This document shows, piece after piece, positions 33,063 through 44,363 of a stretch of 64,000 nt of DNA. The notes below the pieces were generated by a model. It was not told the DNA's origin. It searched no databases and saw only the letters and a list, made by a program, of their open reading frames with translations. The stretch is from Vibrio cidicii (GTDB lineage Bacteria; Pseudomonadota; Gammaproteobacteria; Enterobacterales; Vibrionaceae), in NCBI RefSeq assembly GCF_009763805.1, contig NZ_CP046804.1, positions 558,001 through 622,000 of the forward strand, given 5' to 3'. Every line of letters starts with the position of its first letter. Positions within the stretch are counted from its first letter, which is position 1. A program made the position numbers and the translations under genes.

Positions 33063-34568
33063 TTAGTCCTCCACCAGAGGTTTGAAGCGGCGTAATTCGG
33101 TGATACGGTAACCTGTGTAAGTACCCAGCAGCAAAATAGCGGCAAGGACGATCAACTGTAGGCCGATAAAATTAAAGGTCAGATGCTGCACATAGCTGTT
33201 GGTCATACCAAGGTAGACCAACACGGCGGTAAAGAGCGAGCCACCACCTTGCAAGATAACCTCTTTGGCGCCTTCCTCTTCCCACAGAATGGACATACGT
33301 TCGATGGTCCAAGACAGGATAATCATCGGGAAGAAGGTGATTGAAAGCCCTTCTGTCAAACCGATCTTAAACGCCACCACAGTGAATATGGAGATGATTA
33401 AGATCACCGTTATGATCACTGCTGATATCCGTGCGACCAACAGTAAGTTCAGTTTGGAAAGATAGCTGCGGATGATTAAGCCAGTACCGACAATCAGCAA
33501 AAAGCCGACAATGCCCGTGACCAGTTGCGTTTGTACGAACGCCACTGCGATCAGTACCGGCATAAAGGTCCCTGAGGTTTTCAGGCCGATGATCACTCTG
33601 AGGAAAACCACAATCAGCGCGCCAATCGGGATCAGCATGATGGTCTTAAACATCGCTTGTTCTTCCAGCGGCAAGCTGTGAATGGAAAGGTTTAGCAGCC
33701 CATCGGCTTCAACCTTGTTGTTGGTCGCTTGCTGCGGAGAGATGTCCTGAGCAATCATCGAAAAGTGCACTTGGCTGTTCTGACCGCCCATCAAATCTAA
33801 CAAAGAAATGTTGGACTCATCCCACACAAGTAGGTTAGCCGATGTTGCGTGCTGCTCTGAATTGGGTGAAAACAGCACCCATTCTTGGCCATTCCATACT
33901 TGGACCATAGGTTGAATCATTTGACGGCGACGTCCATCTTCAAGCTCAATGACACCGACAATTTTGCTCTGCACTTCGGCGTTGGAAAGCAGTTTGTAGA
34001 GCGTCGTGGTTTTATCTTGGCTATTAAGCAGCAGCGCCGCACTCTGGCTATCGGGGTCATTGAGCGTTTTGATCAGTTCACGTGTAAACGTCACGTTATC
34101 TGAAGAACGGCTCATTGCTTGATTGATCAGTGCATCGGCCGCGGTTTGTTCGGGGCCAGTAAAGGTCGGTTTTTCGATGGTTTCTGCCGGAGGAATAGGC
34201 GTGGCTTTAGCATGCGGATCAACCAAAAACTGAGTTTTGTAATAGATGGTCTGTGCACCAGAAGCTTTGCGAATCGACCACTCTGCACGGCGGCCTGAAT
34301 CGGTGTTCACGTAGGAGACACCGTAACCTGGCGAAGAGGCTGTTTCACTAATCAGGGTAAAACCAGTTTGCGTATTTGGGGCGGCAAGAGAGGCTTTTAC
34401 CTCCTGACCTTGCGCGTTAAATTCAATGCGCGCCTCGATATCCCAAATTTGGCGGCTTTCGCCAGGAGTCCAAGGAACGCCATAAGTCTGGTGCCTAAAA
34501 ACACTTAATGTTACCCCGGCGACGATCAGCAAGATGATCGATAGGTAAAAAGGAATTCGGGAAGTCAT
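33063..34568 (-). CDS. Inactive transglutaminase domain fused to seven transmembrane helices
   Basis: A 501-aa inner-membrane protein. It has one N-terminal TM (about residues 6-24), a periplasmic region (about 25-320) matching the inactive transglutaminase-like family, and seven predicted TM segments from about 325 to 490, including TIMLIPIGALIVVFLRVIIG and FIGLQLIVLAAILLLGTYTG. No Cys/His/Asp transglutaminase triad was found in the periplasmic part. It lies between the protease and ligase genes, with eight bases to the former and overlapping signals to the latter. It may couple a periplasmic peptide signal to the cytosolic ligase; that is inference. Confidence 0.85.
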   Translation of the reverse strand: MTSRIPFYLSIILLIVAGVTLSVFRHQTYGVPWTPGESRQIWDIEARIEFNAQGQEVKASLAAPNTQTGFTLISETASSPGYGVSYVNTDSGRRAEWSIRKASGAQTIYYKTQFLVDPHAKATPIPPAETIEKPTFTGPEQTAADALINQAMSRSSDNVTFTRELIKTLNDPDSQSAALLLNSQDKTTTLYKLLSNAEVQSKIVGVIELEDGRRRQMIQPMVQVWNGQEWVLFSPNSEQHATSANLLVWDESNISLLDLMGGQNSQVHFSMIAQDISPQQATNNKVEADGLLNLSIHSLPLEEQAMFKTIMLIPIGALIVVFLRVIIGLKTSGTFMPVLIAVAFVQTQLVTGIVGFLLIVGTGLIIRSYLSKLNLLLVARISAVIITVILIISIFTVVAFKIGLTEGLSITFFPMIILSWTIERMSILWEEEGAKEVILQGGGSLFTAVLVYLGMTNSYVQHLTFNFIGLQLIVLAAILLLGTYTGYRITELRRFKPLVED

Positions 34569-34576
34569 GATCTACC

Positions 34577-35320
34577 TTATTTTTTCTTTGCTTCGCTCTG
34601 AATGTACGTACGACTGACGTCCACCAGAGCGATATCGCGAATAAACTCGCGGCCGAGCAGAACCGGATGGCTCATCTGTGAGCGGTCTGCTAATGTAAAC
34701 TGTGCTTTTTCATGAATCGCCCCCACTTTCACCCACAGCTCAACGACTGCGCGGCGTTCGGTTTCATCACTAGTGGACTGGCGGATTTTGACGAAGCGAA
34801 TAATCGGCGCTTCAATCCAATTTTCCTCGGTTGCAGGCTGAGTGTTGTCGGCGAGATGAAAACGTACCCACTGCTTGCTATTGCGCTCGAAGATTTCAAT
34901 ATCGATAGCATTAAGAGAAGAGGTGGCCGCACCTGTATCAACGCGGGCATCAAAAGACTGCTTAATCGAATCAATCGTCACTTTCTCAATTGCGCCGAGA
35001 ACAATGTCCGTTTTGGTTGGAGCATGCTTGACTGCGACGACTTCAGGTTGAACCGCCTTAGGAACGGCAACGGCTACTGGTGCTTGAGGTTGCGGCATCT
35101 CGGCGATTTTTTTTTGTAGTTCGAGGATCTGATTTTCTAAGCTTTCAATGTAATCGACCTGATTGGACGATTGAAGAGTCAGGTTTTCGATTCTGTTGGT
35201 AATACGCGCTTCAGAATCTTGTAAGGCGGAAAGCATTTGTTGTTGATGTTGTTCGCTGTTGGTTAATGTGCAGCCAGATAACAGAACAAAAGCGAGTGCT
35301 GGCGTCAATCGTAGTAACAT
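34577..35320 (-). CDS. Lipoprotein retropepsin-like protease (DUF785 / annotated ATP-dependent zinc protease)
   Basis: A 247-aa lipoprotein: signal peptide with lipobox LLSGC (Cys16), then a coiled coil (about residues 25-70), a Pro/Val/Ala-rich linker (about 72-105), and the protease domain. The domain contains FDARVDTGAATSSLNA, a D-T-G-A motif of retropepsin-like aspartyl proteases, and later HPVLLGREFIRD. The family name says zinc protease, but no HExxH motif is visible and the DTG suggests an aspartyl mechanism. It is the first gene of a three-gene operon and is probably anchored in the envelope. Confidence 0.85.
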   Translation of the reverse strand: MLLRLTPALAFVLLSGCTLTNSEQHQQQMLSALQDSEARITNRIENLTLQSSNQVDYIESLENQILELQKKIAEMPQPQAPVAVAVPKAVQPEVVAVKHAPTKTDIVLGAIEKVTIDSIKQSFDARVDTGAATSSLNAIDIEIFERNSKQWVRFHLADNTQPATEENWIEAPIIRFVKIRQSTSDETERRAVVELWVKVGAIHEKAQFTLADRSQMSHPVLLGREFIRDIALVDVSRTYIQSEAKKK

Positions 35321-35370
35321 TGAAAGCCTTATATTTATGAGGATTAAGTATTTGTATTTGGGAGTTTAGC

Positions 35371-35400
35371 CTAATAAAAAGGATGCGTGAAGCATCCTCA
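35371..35400 (-). terminator. Terminator between the protease operon start and cmoB
   Basis: AGGATGC and GCATCCT form a stem with a five-base loop. The minus strand continues TTTTTATTAG. It ends cmoA-cmoB transcription, about 50 bases past the cmoB stop. Confidence 0.8.
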
Positions 35401-35447
35401 TGTAAGGGTATGGTGATACTCAAATTTCTGAGTCAAGAGAGTGTCAA

Positions 35448-36419
35448 TTATGGCTTCTTCGCAACTAACACGGCGCGGCGAGGCGCTGGGTAGCCTTCAA
35501 CGGTTTTGCTCGCATCGTTTGGATCAAGATAATCGGGCAGTGAATTGTGAGTCATCCAATCGGTGCTACGTTGCTCTCCAATCGAGGTGACATTTTCATC
35601 GACAATGCGCACTTGTTCAAAGCCGACCAACTCCAACCACACTTTCAATGCGCGCGCAGAAGGGAAAAAGTAGACATTGCGCATTTGCGCGTAGCGCTCT
35701 TTCGGTACCAAGACGGCGTTTTCATCGCCCTCGATGACCAGTGTTTCCAAAATCAACTCACCACCGGAAACGAGCTGATCTTTCAGTTGGATCAGATGAT
35801 CGAGCGGTGAACGGCGATGGTAGAGCACACCCATGCTGAATACGGTATCAAACGCTTGCAACTTTGGCAGTTGCTCAATCCCCAAAGGCAGAAGGTGAGC
35901 ACGTTGATCTCCCCCCATCAGTTTGCGAATTGCTTCAAACTGGATCAAAAACAGATGGGAAGGATCAATGCCTACACACAGACGTGCTCCTTCGCCGAGC
36001 ATGCGCCACATGTGATAACCGTTACCACAACCGACATCCAGCACGCTGCGGTTTTTCAGTGGCGAAATATGCGGGAGAACACGATCCCATTTCCAATCAC
36101 TGCGCCACTCGGTATCAATATGAATGCCGTGCACATGGTATGGCCCCTTGCGCCAAGGGTGAAAAGTGCGCAGCAAGCTTTCGAGTTTTTTCAGCTCACC
36201 AATAGGCATGGGTTGGTGATTTGAAATGGTCACCGACTGCTTGAGATCGATGTTGTCTGGTGTGTCGGCAGAGATTTTGTTGAGTGCACGTAACCAGCGA
36301 TCAAAATCTCCGTGCTCCGCATTTTGCCAATCTGTCAGTTGCTGTGGCAGTACATTGAGCCAAGGTTGCAGACGAGTGTCCTGAGCAATAAGTTGATAAA
36401 AATTTGCAAAGTTAAACAT
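35448..36419 (-). CDS. cmoB: tRNA U34 carboxymethyltransferase CmoB
   Basis: Transfers the carboxymethyl group of carboxy-SAM to ho5U34 of tRNA, giving cmo5U. The 323-aa protein starts [20 protein letters not shown] at 36419; 18 upstream in-frame codons are not part of the family. The SAM domain shows [20 protein letters not shown], then GIDPSHLF and [18 protein letters not shown]. It follows cmoA by about 80 bases on the same strand, the standard cmoAB operon. Confidence 0.97.
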   Translation of the reverse strand: MFNFANFYQLIAQDTRLQPWLNVLPQQLTDWQNAEHGDFDRWLRALNKISADTPDNIDLKQSVTISNHQPMPIGELKKLESLLRTFHPWRKGPYHVHGIHIDTEWRSDWKWDRVLPHISPLKNRSVLDVGCGNGYHMWRMLGEGARLCVGIDPSHLFLIQFEAIRKLMGGDQRAHLLPLGIEQLPKLQAFDTVFSMGVLYHRRSPLDHLIQLKDQLVSGGELILETLVIEGDENAVLVPKERYAQMRNVYFFPSARALKVWLELVGFEQVRIVDENVTSIGEQRSTDWMTHNSLPDYLDPNDASKTVEGYPAPRRAVLVAKKP

Positions 36420-36502
36420 GGTTAATTGATCACTGTTGGTAAAGTCATTTTTAAGTATGTGTTTGAACGGCAATGCTGGCCGCTATGTATGGCACCTGGT
36501 GA

Positions 36503-37265
<763 letters not shown>

Positions 37266-37342
37266 CTACAACGACGCAGGCACTAAAAAGGCGCGTATTT
37301 TAGGGGAAATTGACGCGTGTGTCATGTTTTGCCGTGCCCTGT

Positions 37343-38212
37343 TTAGAACATCGATATCTGCGATTGGTTGTCGTTTGCTGGAAAATTTGCCAAATCAGGT
37401 AATTGCACCATTTGTTGTAGCTGTCGGTAGAGTTTGAGCGCGAGCTCGGGCGCCAAGATGTTATCGGGCGTATGGATCATCACATAGGGCTGTTTTCCCT
37501 CACTTATCCACTGTGGCAGTTTTGCCAGCCAAGGCTGGAAAAAGGGCAGGTTTGCCTCAAGATCCGGATGACCAATAAAGCGGATCATTGGATGATGGGC
37601 GGTAGCAATTGCGTGCACAGGCACGCGCGGTTTTTTTTGCTGGGCATCAATGATGGCATCGCTGGTGGGAGCGGCAGCAAAAACCGGACGGCTATCCATA
37701 ATAATGCGATCGATGCCGGCCTCCATTAACCAGTGGTTAAGGCATTTTTCGTCGTCGCCTTTGGCAAAAAAGGCCGGATGGCGGACTTCCACGCCAAGCG
37801 GAAAATCGCGCGGAAAAAGCTGACAAAAGCGTTGTAGCCTTGGCAAATATTCGGGAGCAAAGGCGGCAGGCAATTGAATCGTCCATTGGCCGATGCGTGC
37901 ATGCAAAGGGGCCATAATGTGCAGAAAATCCGCCAGCATTGCTTGGCAGCCTTGCAGCATTTGTTGATGGGTAATCGCTTTGGGCAATTTGAAGGTAAAG
38001 CGAAACTCATCGTGTGTGGCTACAGACCAATTGCTCACTGTAGATGCGTTAGGCGTGGCATAAAAGGTGGTGTTGCCCTCTACGGTATGAAAGACTTGCG
38101 CATACTTTTCCAATCGCTGTGCAGGCTTAGTGCCGGAGCCATAAAAGCTCTGTTGCCACTGGTTGTGCGACCACATCGTTAAGCCGAGTCGCATAGGGAG
38201 TTTATTCATCAT
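37343..38212 (-). CDS. yecE: DUF72 family protein YecE
   Basis: A 289-aa TIM-barrel-like DUF72 protein. Recognisable parts are the start LGLTMWSHNQWQQSFYG, VEGNTTFYATP, FRFTFKLPKAITHQQ, GQWTIQLPAAF, and LGVEVRHPAFF. Function is unknown. It is divergent from aspS and upstream of cmoA, the same neighbourhood as in E. coli (yecE near aspS and cmoAB), which supports orthology. Two adjacent ATGs (38212 and 38209) are both possible. Confidence 0.88.
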   Translation of the reverse strand: MMNKLPMRLGLTMWSHNQWQQSFYGSGTKPAQRLEKYAQVFHTVEGNTTFYATPNASTVSNWSVATHDEFRFTFKLPKAITHQQMLQGCQAMLADFLHIMAPLHARIGQWTIQLPAAFAPEYLPRLQRFCQLFPRDFPLGVEVRHPAFFAKGDDEKCLNHWLMEAGIDRIIMDSRPVFAAAPTSDAIIDAQQKKPRVPVHAIATAHHPMIRFIGHPDLEANLPFFQPWLAKLPQWISEGKQPYVMIHTPDNILAPELALKLYRQLQQMVQLPDLANFPANDNQSQISMF

Positions 38213-38478
38213 TTACCTTGCTCTCATTCCACCTGATTACTTTACGGCAGTTTTGCCCCAATAGGTACTTTCACGCTATAATCGCGACCCATTTTTATGC
38301 TTTGCTGTGCTTTTGAACAGTTGTTGTATTAAAAAGCACCAATGCATGATAAAACGCAATAAATTGTATTCTGACTAGTCGATTTTCTTAGACTTTCAGC
38401 GTATAAATGGACCTTTGCTCTGCGGAGAAATTCACCGGCGGAGTCGTTATCAATTTAAGAGAGATTGGGAATTTCATT

Positions 38479-40257
38479 ATGCGTACCCATTACTGTGGTC
38501 ACCTGAACAAGTCCCTTGCAGGACAAACTGTAGAGCTATGCGGCTGGGTTAACCGCCGTCGTGATTTAGGCGGTCTGATTTTTATCGATATGCGAGATCG
38601 CGAAGGTGTCGTTCAGGTAGTCGTCGATCCGGATATGGCGGACGCATACGAGATCGCAAGCCAACTGCGTAATGAATTCTGTATCAAACTCACGGGTGAA
38701 GTTCGTGCGCGCCCAGAAAGCCAAATCAATGCGGAGATGGCAACGGGTGAAGTGGAAATCTTGGCCAAAGGTCTTGAGATTATTAACCGCTCTGACGTGC
38801 TGCCATTGGACTTCAACCAGAAGAACTCAGAAGAGCAACGTCTGAAATATCGCTATCTGGACCTGCGTCGTCCAGAAATGAGCGATCGCATTAAACTGCG
38901 TGCCAAAGCGTCGAGCTTTGTCCGCCGCTTCCTCGATACCAATGGTTTCCTTGACATCGAAACGCCAGTGCTGACCAAAGCGACGCCGGAAGGTGCGCGT
39001 GACTACTTGGTGCCAAGCCGAGTGCACAAAGGTAATTTCTATGCGCTGCCTCAATCACCACAGTTGTTTAAACAGCTGCTGATGATGTCTGGGTTTGACC
39101 GCTACTACCAAATCGTCAAATGTTTCCGTGACGAAGATTTGCGTGCAGACCGCCAGCCTGAATTTACTCAGATCGATATTGAAACGTCATTCATGACGTC
39201 AGATGAAGTGCGTGCTATTACGGAGAAAATGATCCGTGAAATGTGGCTGGAGTTGCTGAACGTTGATTTGGGCGAGTTCCCAGTGATGCCTTACAGCGAA
39301 GCGATGCGCCGTTTTGGTAGTGATAAGCCAGACCTACGTAACCCGATGGAATTGGTTGACGTGGCTGATCTGCTCAAAGACGTTGATTTCAAAGTCTTCT
39401 CTGGCCCGGCGAACGACGAAAAAGGTCGTGTTGCGGTTCTGCGTGTTCCAGGCGGTGCGGCTTTGACGCGTAAACAAATCGACGAATACACGTCATTTGT
39501 GGCGATCTATGGCGCGAAAGGCTTAGCATGGTTAAAAGTTAATGATCTTGCCGCTGGCATGGAAGGTATTCAGTCACCAGTGGCCAAATTCCTTTCTGAT
39601 GACATCGTCGCTGCGATCATTGAGCGTTCGGGCGCGCAATCTGGCGATATCATCCTATTTGGCGCCGATAAAGCCAACGTGGTTGCCGAAGCGATGGGCG
39701 CGTTGCGTCTGAAAGTGGGTAAAGATCTTGCTATCACTAACGAGTCCGCTTGGGCGCCGCTGTGGGTGGTGGATTTCCCAATGTTTGAGAGTGATGGTGA
39801 AGGCAATGTTGCCGCGATGCACCACCCATTTACCTCGCCACTCAACATGACGCCAGAAGAGCTGAAAGCCAACCCAGAAGGTGCGTTATCTAACGCATAC
39901 GACATGGTTCTAAACGGCTACGAAGTGGGTGGCGGTTCAGTGCGTATCCATGACGCGAAAATGCAAGCTGCCGTGTTTGATCTACTGGGCATTGAAGCCG
40001 AAGAGCAGAAAATCAAATTTGGCTTCCTTCTGGATGCGTTGAAATTTGGTACACCGCCTCACGCAGGTTTGGCGTTTGGTCTGGACCGTTTGGTGATGTT
40101 GCTGTGTGGAACGGAAAACATCCGTGACGTGATTGCCTTCCCGAAAACCACTGCGGCAGCGTGTCTGATGACCGATGCGCCAAGTCTTGCTAATGCGGCG
40201 GCGTTGGAAGAGCTGGCAATTTCGGTCTCGCTAGCAAAAGAGAAAAGCGCTGAGTAA
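38479..40257 (+). CDS. aspS: Aspartate--tRNA ligase
   Basis: Class II aminoacyl-tRNA synthetase, 592 aa. It has an N-terminal anticodon-binding OB domain (MRTHYCGHL through [20 protein letters not shown]). Catalytic motif 2 lies in [18 protein letters not shown] and motif 3 in [12 protein letters not shown]. The large bacterial GAD insertion between about residues 280 and 420 is present. The ATG at 38479 is chosen over an in-frame ATG at 38407 because all family members begin MRTHYCG. A strong terminator follows. Confidence 0.98.
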   Translation: MRTHYCGHLNKSLAGQTVELCGWVNRRRDLGGLIFIDMRDREGVVQVVVDPDMADAYEIASQLRNEFCIKLTGEVRARPESQINAEMATGEVEILAKGLEIINRSDVLPLDFNQKNSEEQRLKYRYLDLRRPEMSDRIKLRAKASSFVRRFLDTNGFLDIETPVLTKATPEGARDYLVPSRVHKGNFYALPQSPQLFKQLLMMSGFDRYYQIVKCFRDEDLRADRQPEFTQIDIETSFMTSDEVRAITEKMIREMWLELLNVDLGEFPVMPYSEAMRRFGSDKPDLRNPMELVDVADLLKDVDFKVFSGPANDEKGRVAVLRVPGGAALTRKQIDEYTSFVAIYGAKGLAWLKVNDLAAGMEGIQSPVAKFLSDDIVAAIIERSGAQSGDIILFGADKANVVAEAMGALRLKVGKDLAITNESAWAPLWVVDFPMFESDGEGNVAAMHHPFTSPLNMTPEELKANPEGALSNAYDMVLNGYEVGGGSVRIHDAKMQAAVFDLLGIEAEEQKIKFGFLLDALKFGTPPHAGLAFGLDRLVMLLCGTENIRDVIAFPKTTAAACLMTDAPSLANAAALEELAISVSLAKEKSAE

Positions 40258-40273
40258 GCGTTAAGTTTGTGAA

Positions 40274-40301
40274 AAAACTCCCGCCTTTGCGGGAGTTTTT
40301 G
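40274..40301 (+). terminator. Terminator of aspS
   Basis: AAAACTCCCGC pairs with GCGGGAGTTTT around a four-base loop, followed by a T-run. Confidence 0.87.
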
Positions 40302-40373
40302 TTTTCACACTGGAGCCATCTTTTCTAAGATGAAGCCAGTCTATCCACATGACAAAAAGAAAGTGGGAAAGTC

Positions 40374-40896
40374 ATGTCTATTATTCTTGGGATTGATCCG
40401 GGTTTCGCGTGTCACGGGATACGGTGTGATTCGTCAAAACGGTCGCCACCTTTACTACCTTGGTAGCGGTTGTATTCGCACTTCGGAAAAAGATCTGCCC
40501 GGTCGGCTGAAACAGATCTACGCTGGAGTAAGCGAAATCATCACTCAGTTCCAACCGGATGCGTTTGCCATTGAACAAGTCTTTATGGCAAAAAACGCCG
40601 ACTCCGCGCTGAAACTGGGCCAAGCTCGGGGGAGTGCGATCGTGGCTGCAGTGAATGCAGAGCTGCCAGTGTATGAGTACGCGGCGCGTCTAATTAAACA
40701 GGCCGTGGTGGGTAACGGTGGGGCTGACAAGGTGCAAGTTCAGCACATGGTACAGCATATGCTCAAGTTACCCGCTAAGCCGCAGGCGGATGCGGCGGAT
40801 GCGTTGGGAGTGGCGATTTGTCACGCCAATACTAATAAGACCTTGATTGCATTAGCAGGCCAAGCCACCAGTGCCAAAAAAGGTCGTTATCGCTGA
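40374..40896 (+). CDS. ruvC: Crossover junction endodeoxyribonuclease RuvC (one apparent 1-base frameshift)
   Basis: Resolves Holliday junctions after RuvAB branch migration. The start ATG 40374 gives [10 protein letters not shown] with the catalytic Asp7; the frame then breaks at 40403-40405 (CCGGGTTTCGCGTG, expected GGGTTCGCG). Deleting one T joins this to [20 protein letters not shown] and restores 173 aa, equal to E. coli RuvC. Other acidic residues lie in [11 protein letters not shown] and [12 protein letters not shown]. Uncorrected, the ORF appears to start at 40330 with an unrelated N-terminus lacking Asp7. Confidence 0.95.
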
Positions 40897-41017
40897 TAAC
40901 CAAGCGATGCAGAAAAATGAGACAGGCGAAACAGAATCAAAAATGAGATTTGTTATCCAAATGTTACATAGATATAGTGGTCGGAGGTCATAACAGTTTC
41001 GATCAGGAAGATTGAGC

Positions 41018-42469
41018 ATGAATCCAGCCACCTTATGGCGTCAGTTTTTTGTTCCCTCGCAAAGCGAGTGGACAAGCGCTCAGCAGCGGCAAGCTGACAT
41101 CTTATCTCTCTTTACGTTCATCGCGTTTCTCGTTGGCGTTTACAGTTTAATCAAGTGGAGTAAGCATGGCAGCGAAAGCCTGGTCACCACGTCAATCGCG
41201 TTAATCGCACTCGAGTTGCTGGCTGCATTTTGTCTCAAGTGGTTTAAAAATCCGACCTTAGCTCTCAACTTGGGGTTTGTCGGGATGACGTTGCATGCGC
41301 TCAACATCATCTATCAAAGCGGTGGCGTGGTGGATTCGACCCAGACCTATTGGGTCCCGCTGTTGGTGGTGGCTTTTTTCCTCTCAGCGACACGCGCTAT
41401 GGCGCTCACTTGGAGTGGCATTGTCATCACGATTTCCGCCATCATGACTTATCAACATATTGCAGGGACTCCCTTTCCCCATTTAACGTTATCCGCTGGA
41501 GAGACACGTGTAGAGATTTGGTCGGGAACCATTTTGCCGCTGGTGGTGATTTGTATTGCTCAGGCGTTTACTGCCCGGCAGCGTGACAATGCAATTGAAG
41601 GGGCTGAACGGGCGAAAGCGCAAAGTGAAGCGGTGGCTTTGCAAGCGAAGGAGGGGGAGAAAAACCTGTCGACTGTGCTGGCGCATGCCACTACCAATAC
41701 CAACCAGTTGAACATCGTTTCTCAAGCGCTGGAAAGCCAATCGACAACGCTTGATAGTCAAGTCACTCAACTGAATCTCAATTGTGAGTCGCAAGCCAGT
41801 GCCGCAGAGCAAATGAGCCAGCAAGTACACCAAATGGCGCAAGGGGTCGAAGAATCGGGACGTTTTGTGCAAGAGCTGCGGCAAAAGAGTGAGCTGGTAC
41901 ATCATCAAGCGGAAAAAAGCTCAGAGCTGCTTAATGCCTCGACAGAGGCTATCAGCCAGATCTTAGAAAGCCACGAACAGATCATGAAAGTGGCGGATTT
42001 GATCACCTCAGTAGCGGAGCAAACCAATCTATTGGCGTTGAATGCGGCGATTGAGGCAGCGAGAGCGGGTGAACAAGGCCGCGGGTTCGCTGTGGTTGCC
42101 GATCAGGTACGTGAACTCTCTTCGCAAAGTAGCCACTCGGCTGTTGAGATCCGAAATTTGCTTGATCGTAGTGAGCAGGAAGTGAAGCATGGTCAGCACG
42201 TGATTCACTCCAGTGCTGAGCGAATGGCTGGGATCATCGACCAAGTGACAACGATTTCCTCTGACGTTAACAGCTTGGCCGATATCATGAGTCAGCAAAT
42301 GACTGCGCTTAACGAGTTGGATCAAGCCAGTAGCGAAGTAGCGTCAGGCGTAGTGAACACAAAAAGTATCTCTGAAATTGTCGCGGCGAATGGTACGCAA
42401 TTGAGGCAGCAAGTTGACACGGTTCGTCAGTTGACATCCCAGTTAGAACAAGTCGTCTCAAAAATCTGA
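41018..42469 (+). CDS. Methyl-accepting chemotaxis protein with six-helix membrane sensor
   Basis: A 483-aa chemoreceptor. The first 200 residues hold about six hydrophobic segments (first [17 protein letters not shown], last [13 protein letters not shown]) with almost no periplasmic loop, so the sensor is membrane-embedded. The cytoplasmic part has the hairpin tip [20 protein letters not shown] followed by [17 protein letters not shown]. The ATG at 41018 follows AGGAAG. No C-terminal CheR-tethering pentapeptide is seen. It sits between ruvC and ruvA and has its own terminator, so it is probably an insertion into the ruv locus. Confidence 0.93.
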   Translation: MNPATLWRQFFVPSQSEWTSAQQRQADILSLFTFIAFLVGVYSLIKWSKHGSESLVTTSIALIALELLAAFCLKWFKNPTLALNLGFVGMTLHALNIIYQSGGVVDSTQTYWVPLLVVAFFLSATRAMALTWSGIVITISAIMTYQHIAGTPFPHLTLSAGETRVEIWSGTILPLVVICIAQAFTARQRDNAIEGAERAKAQSEAVALQAKEGEKNLSTVLAHATTNTNQLNIVSQALESQSTTLDSQVTQLNLNCESQASAAEQMSQQVHQMAQGVEESGRFVQELRQKSELVHHQAEKSSELLNASTEAISQILESHEQIMKVADLITSVAEQTNLLALNAAIEAARAGEQGRGFAVVADQVRELSSQSSHSAVEIRNLLDRSEQEVKHGQHVIHSSAERMAGIIDQVTTISSDVNSLADIMSQQMTALNELDQASSEVASGVVNTKSISEIVAANGTQLRQQVDTVRQLTSQLEQVVSKI

Positions 42470-42481
42470 ACGCTCGCCAAT

Positions 42482-42514
42482 AAAGAACTGGATGTCTATC
42501 CAGTTCTTTATTAT
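42482..42514 (+). terminator. Terminator of the chemoreceptor gene
   Basis: A perfect 12-bp stem (AAAGAACTGGAT with ATCCAGTTCTTT) around GTCT, followed by ATTATT, 13 bases after the stop. It insulates ruvA from upstream transcription. Confidence 0.82.
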
Positions 42515-42548
42515 TCTGTCGCAAATTCATTTCCAAAGAGTATTTAAC

Positions 42549-43163
42549 GTGATCGGACGTCTTCGCGGCATTTTGCTGGAAAAACAACCCCCTGAAGTTT
42601 TGATAGAAGTTAACGGCATCGGCTATGAAGTGCAGATGCCGATGAGCTGTTTCTACGAGTTGCCTCATGTGGGTGAAGAAGCCGTGATTTATACTCATTT
42701 TGTGGTGAGAGAAGATGCGCAACTGCTGTACGGTTTTAATACGGTCAAAGAGCGTGCTTTGTTCCGTGAGGTGATTAAAGCCAATGGTGTGGGGCCGAAA
42801 CTGGGTCTGGCCATTTTGTCCGGTATGACGGCCAGCCAATTTGTCGCGTCGGTTGAGCGTGAAGATATCTCGACTCTTGTGAAGCTACCGGGTGTTGGCA
42901 AGAAAACCGCAGAGCGGTTAGTGGTTGAAATGAAAGATCGCCTCAAAGGGTGGAGCGCTGGTGATCTCTTTACCCCGTTCACTGATGCCGCACCAGCAGA
43001 TATCGGCGCGGCGGCAAGCAGTAACGCCGAAGACGAAGCGGTGAGCGCGTTGTTAGCGCTGGGTTACAAACCTGTTCAAGCGTCGAAAGTCGTCGCACAA
43101 GTGGCTAAACCGGACATGACCAGCGAGCAGGTGATCCGCGAAGCGCTGAAATCCATGATCTAA
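42549..43163 (+). CDS. ruvA: Holliday junction branch migration protein RuvA
   Basis: A 204-aa tetrameric junction-binding protein. Domain I ([20 protein letters not shown]) is an OB fold; domain II has helix-hairpin-helix motifs [11 protein letters not shown] and [20 protein letters not shown]; domain III (about residues 155-204) binds RuvB. The start is GTG at 42549, giving the family N-terminus; an in-frame ATG at 42492 lies within the preceding terminator and is rejected. ruvB starts 14 bases after its stop. Confidence 0.96.
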   Translation: MIGRLRGILLEKQPPEVLIEVNGIGYEVQMPMSCFYELPHVGEEAVIYTHFVVREDAQLLYGFNTVKERALFREVIKANGVGPKLGLAILSGMTASQFVASVEREDISTLVKLPGVGKKTAERLVVEMKDRLKGWSAGDLFTPFTDAAPADIGAAASSNAEDEAVSALLALGYKPVQASKVVAQVAKPDMTSEQVIREALKSMI

Positions 43164-43177
43164 GGGTGCATATTGAA

Positions 43178-44182
43178 ATGATTGAAGCAGATCGCTTAAT
43201 TGCACCGGAAAACCCTACATTTCGTGAAGAAGACGTGATTGATCGTGCCATTCGGCCGAAAAAGCTGGCTGATTATCAAGGCCAAGATCATGTGCGTGAC
43301 CAGATGGAAATCTTTATCAAAGCGGCCCAGTTGCGTAGTGAAGCGTTGGATCACTTGTTGATTTTTGGTCCTCCGGGCTTGGGGAAAACCACCTTGGCTA
43401 ACATCGTCGCCAACGAAATGGGCGTCAATATTCGTACGACTTCTGGGCCTGTGTTAGAAAAGGCAGGGGACTTGGCAGCGCTACTGACCAATCTCGAAGA
43501 GAATGATGTGCTATTTATTGATGAGATCCACCGTCTTAGCCCAATGGTTGAAGAGGTACTCTATCCGGCGATGGAAGACTATCAACTCGACATCATGATT
43601 GGTGAAGGCCCTGCGGCGCGTTCGATCAAAATCGATTTGCCGCCTTTTACTCTAATTGGCGCGACCACGCGAGCGGGCTCCCTTACCTCGCCGCTACGCG
43701 ATCGTTTCGGCATCACTCAGCGTCTTGAGTATTACAACATTCCTGACTTGCAAAATATTGTCCAGCGTAGTGCCAGTTGTTTGAATCTCTCAATGGATGC
43801 AGAAGGTGCTCTGGAAGTGGCGCGCCGCGCACGTGGTACTCCTCGTATTGCTAACCGTTTGTTGAGGCGTGTACGAGATTACGCCGAAGTGAAAGGTGAT
43901 GGGCACATTTCAGCTGAGGTTGCGGATCTTGCGTTGAATATGTTGGATGTTGATTCGCAGGGTTTCGACTACATGGATAGAAAGCTATTGCTTGCCATTA
44001 TGGAGAAATTCTCTGGCGGTCCAGTTGGGCTAGACAACATGGCCGCTGCGATCGGTGAAGAAAAAGATACGATTGAAGATGTACTTGAGCCGTATCTCAT
44101 TCAGCAAGGTTATTTACAAAGAACACCACGAGGTCGGATCGCGACGGACAGAGCTTATCTCCATTTCGGAATAGAAAAATAA
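43178..44182 (+). CDS. ruvB: Holliday junction branch migration helicase RuvB
   Basis: AAA+ motor of branch migration, 334 aa. Walker A is GPPGLGKTT (about residues 61-69), Walker B FIDEIHRL, sensor I in [10 protein letters not shown], and the C-terminal winged helix has [18 protein letters not shown] and RTPRGR. The ATG at 43178 ([12 protein letters not shown]) matches the family start; a GTG at 43166 is in frame but less typical. Coupled to ruvA by a 14-base spacer. Confidence 0.97.
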   Translation: MIEADRLIAPENPTFREEDVIDRAIRPKKLADYQGQDHVRDQMEIFIKAAQLRSEALDHLLIFGPPGLGKTTLANIVANEMGVNIRTTSGPVLEKAGDLAALLTNLEENDVLFIDEIHRLSPMVEEVLYPAMEDYQLDIMIGEGPAARSIKIDLPPFTLIGATTRAGSLTSPLRDRFGITQRLEYYNIPDLQNIVQRSASCLNLSMDAEGALEVARRARGTPRIANRLLRRVRDYAEVKGDGHISAEVADLALNMLDVDSQGFDYMDRKLLLAIMEKFSGGPVGLDNMAAAIGEEKDTIEDVLEPYLIQQGYLQRTPRGRIATDRAYLHFGIEK

Positions 44183-44188
44183 GTTTGT

Positions 44189-44214
44189 AGAGCCAGAACG
44201 TCAGATCTGGCTCT
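44189..44214 (+). terminator. Terminator-like hairpin after ruvB
   Basis: AGAGCCAGA pairs with TCTGGCTCT around an eight-base loop seven bases after the ruvB stop. The following T-run is weak, so termination is only likely. Confidence 0.55.
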
Positions 44215-44220
44215 CTACTT

Positions 44221-44240
44221 AATGTGATTTAATTCACATT
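44221..44240. promoter_or_regulatory. CRP-type binding site upstream of cydA
   Basis: AATGTGATTTAATTCACATT is a perfect palindrome with the CRP core TGTGA-N6-TCACA. It lies about 400 bases upstream of cydA, far for a class I or II site, so it may act on an upstream promoter. Confidence 0.7.
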
Positions 44241-44363
44241 ATTTGAAATCTCACCACCCCTTTGTAGGTAAGAAAAAGTGGTCAATTGTTAATCTTTGGT
44301 GTTACTTATTTTCCCTTTGATTCTCTGTGGTTACCTGCATTTAACAAACCCTCTATTTGAGTG

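Noticed and set aside
40330..40373. Alternative ruvC N-terminus starting [11 protein letters not shown]
   Set aside because: This frame lacks the catalytic Asp7 region; the ATG at 40374 followed by a one-base correction restores the family N-terminus exactly.
44287..44304. ArcA-like direct repeat of TGTTA upstream of cydA
   Set aside because: The two TGTTA elements are 13 bases apart, not the 10-11 bases typical of ArcA sites.
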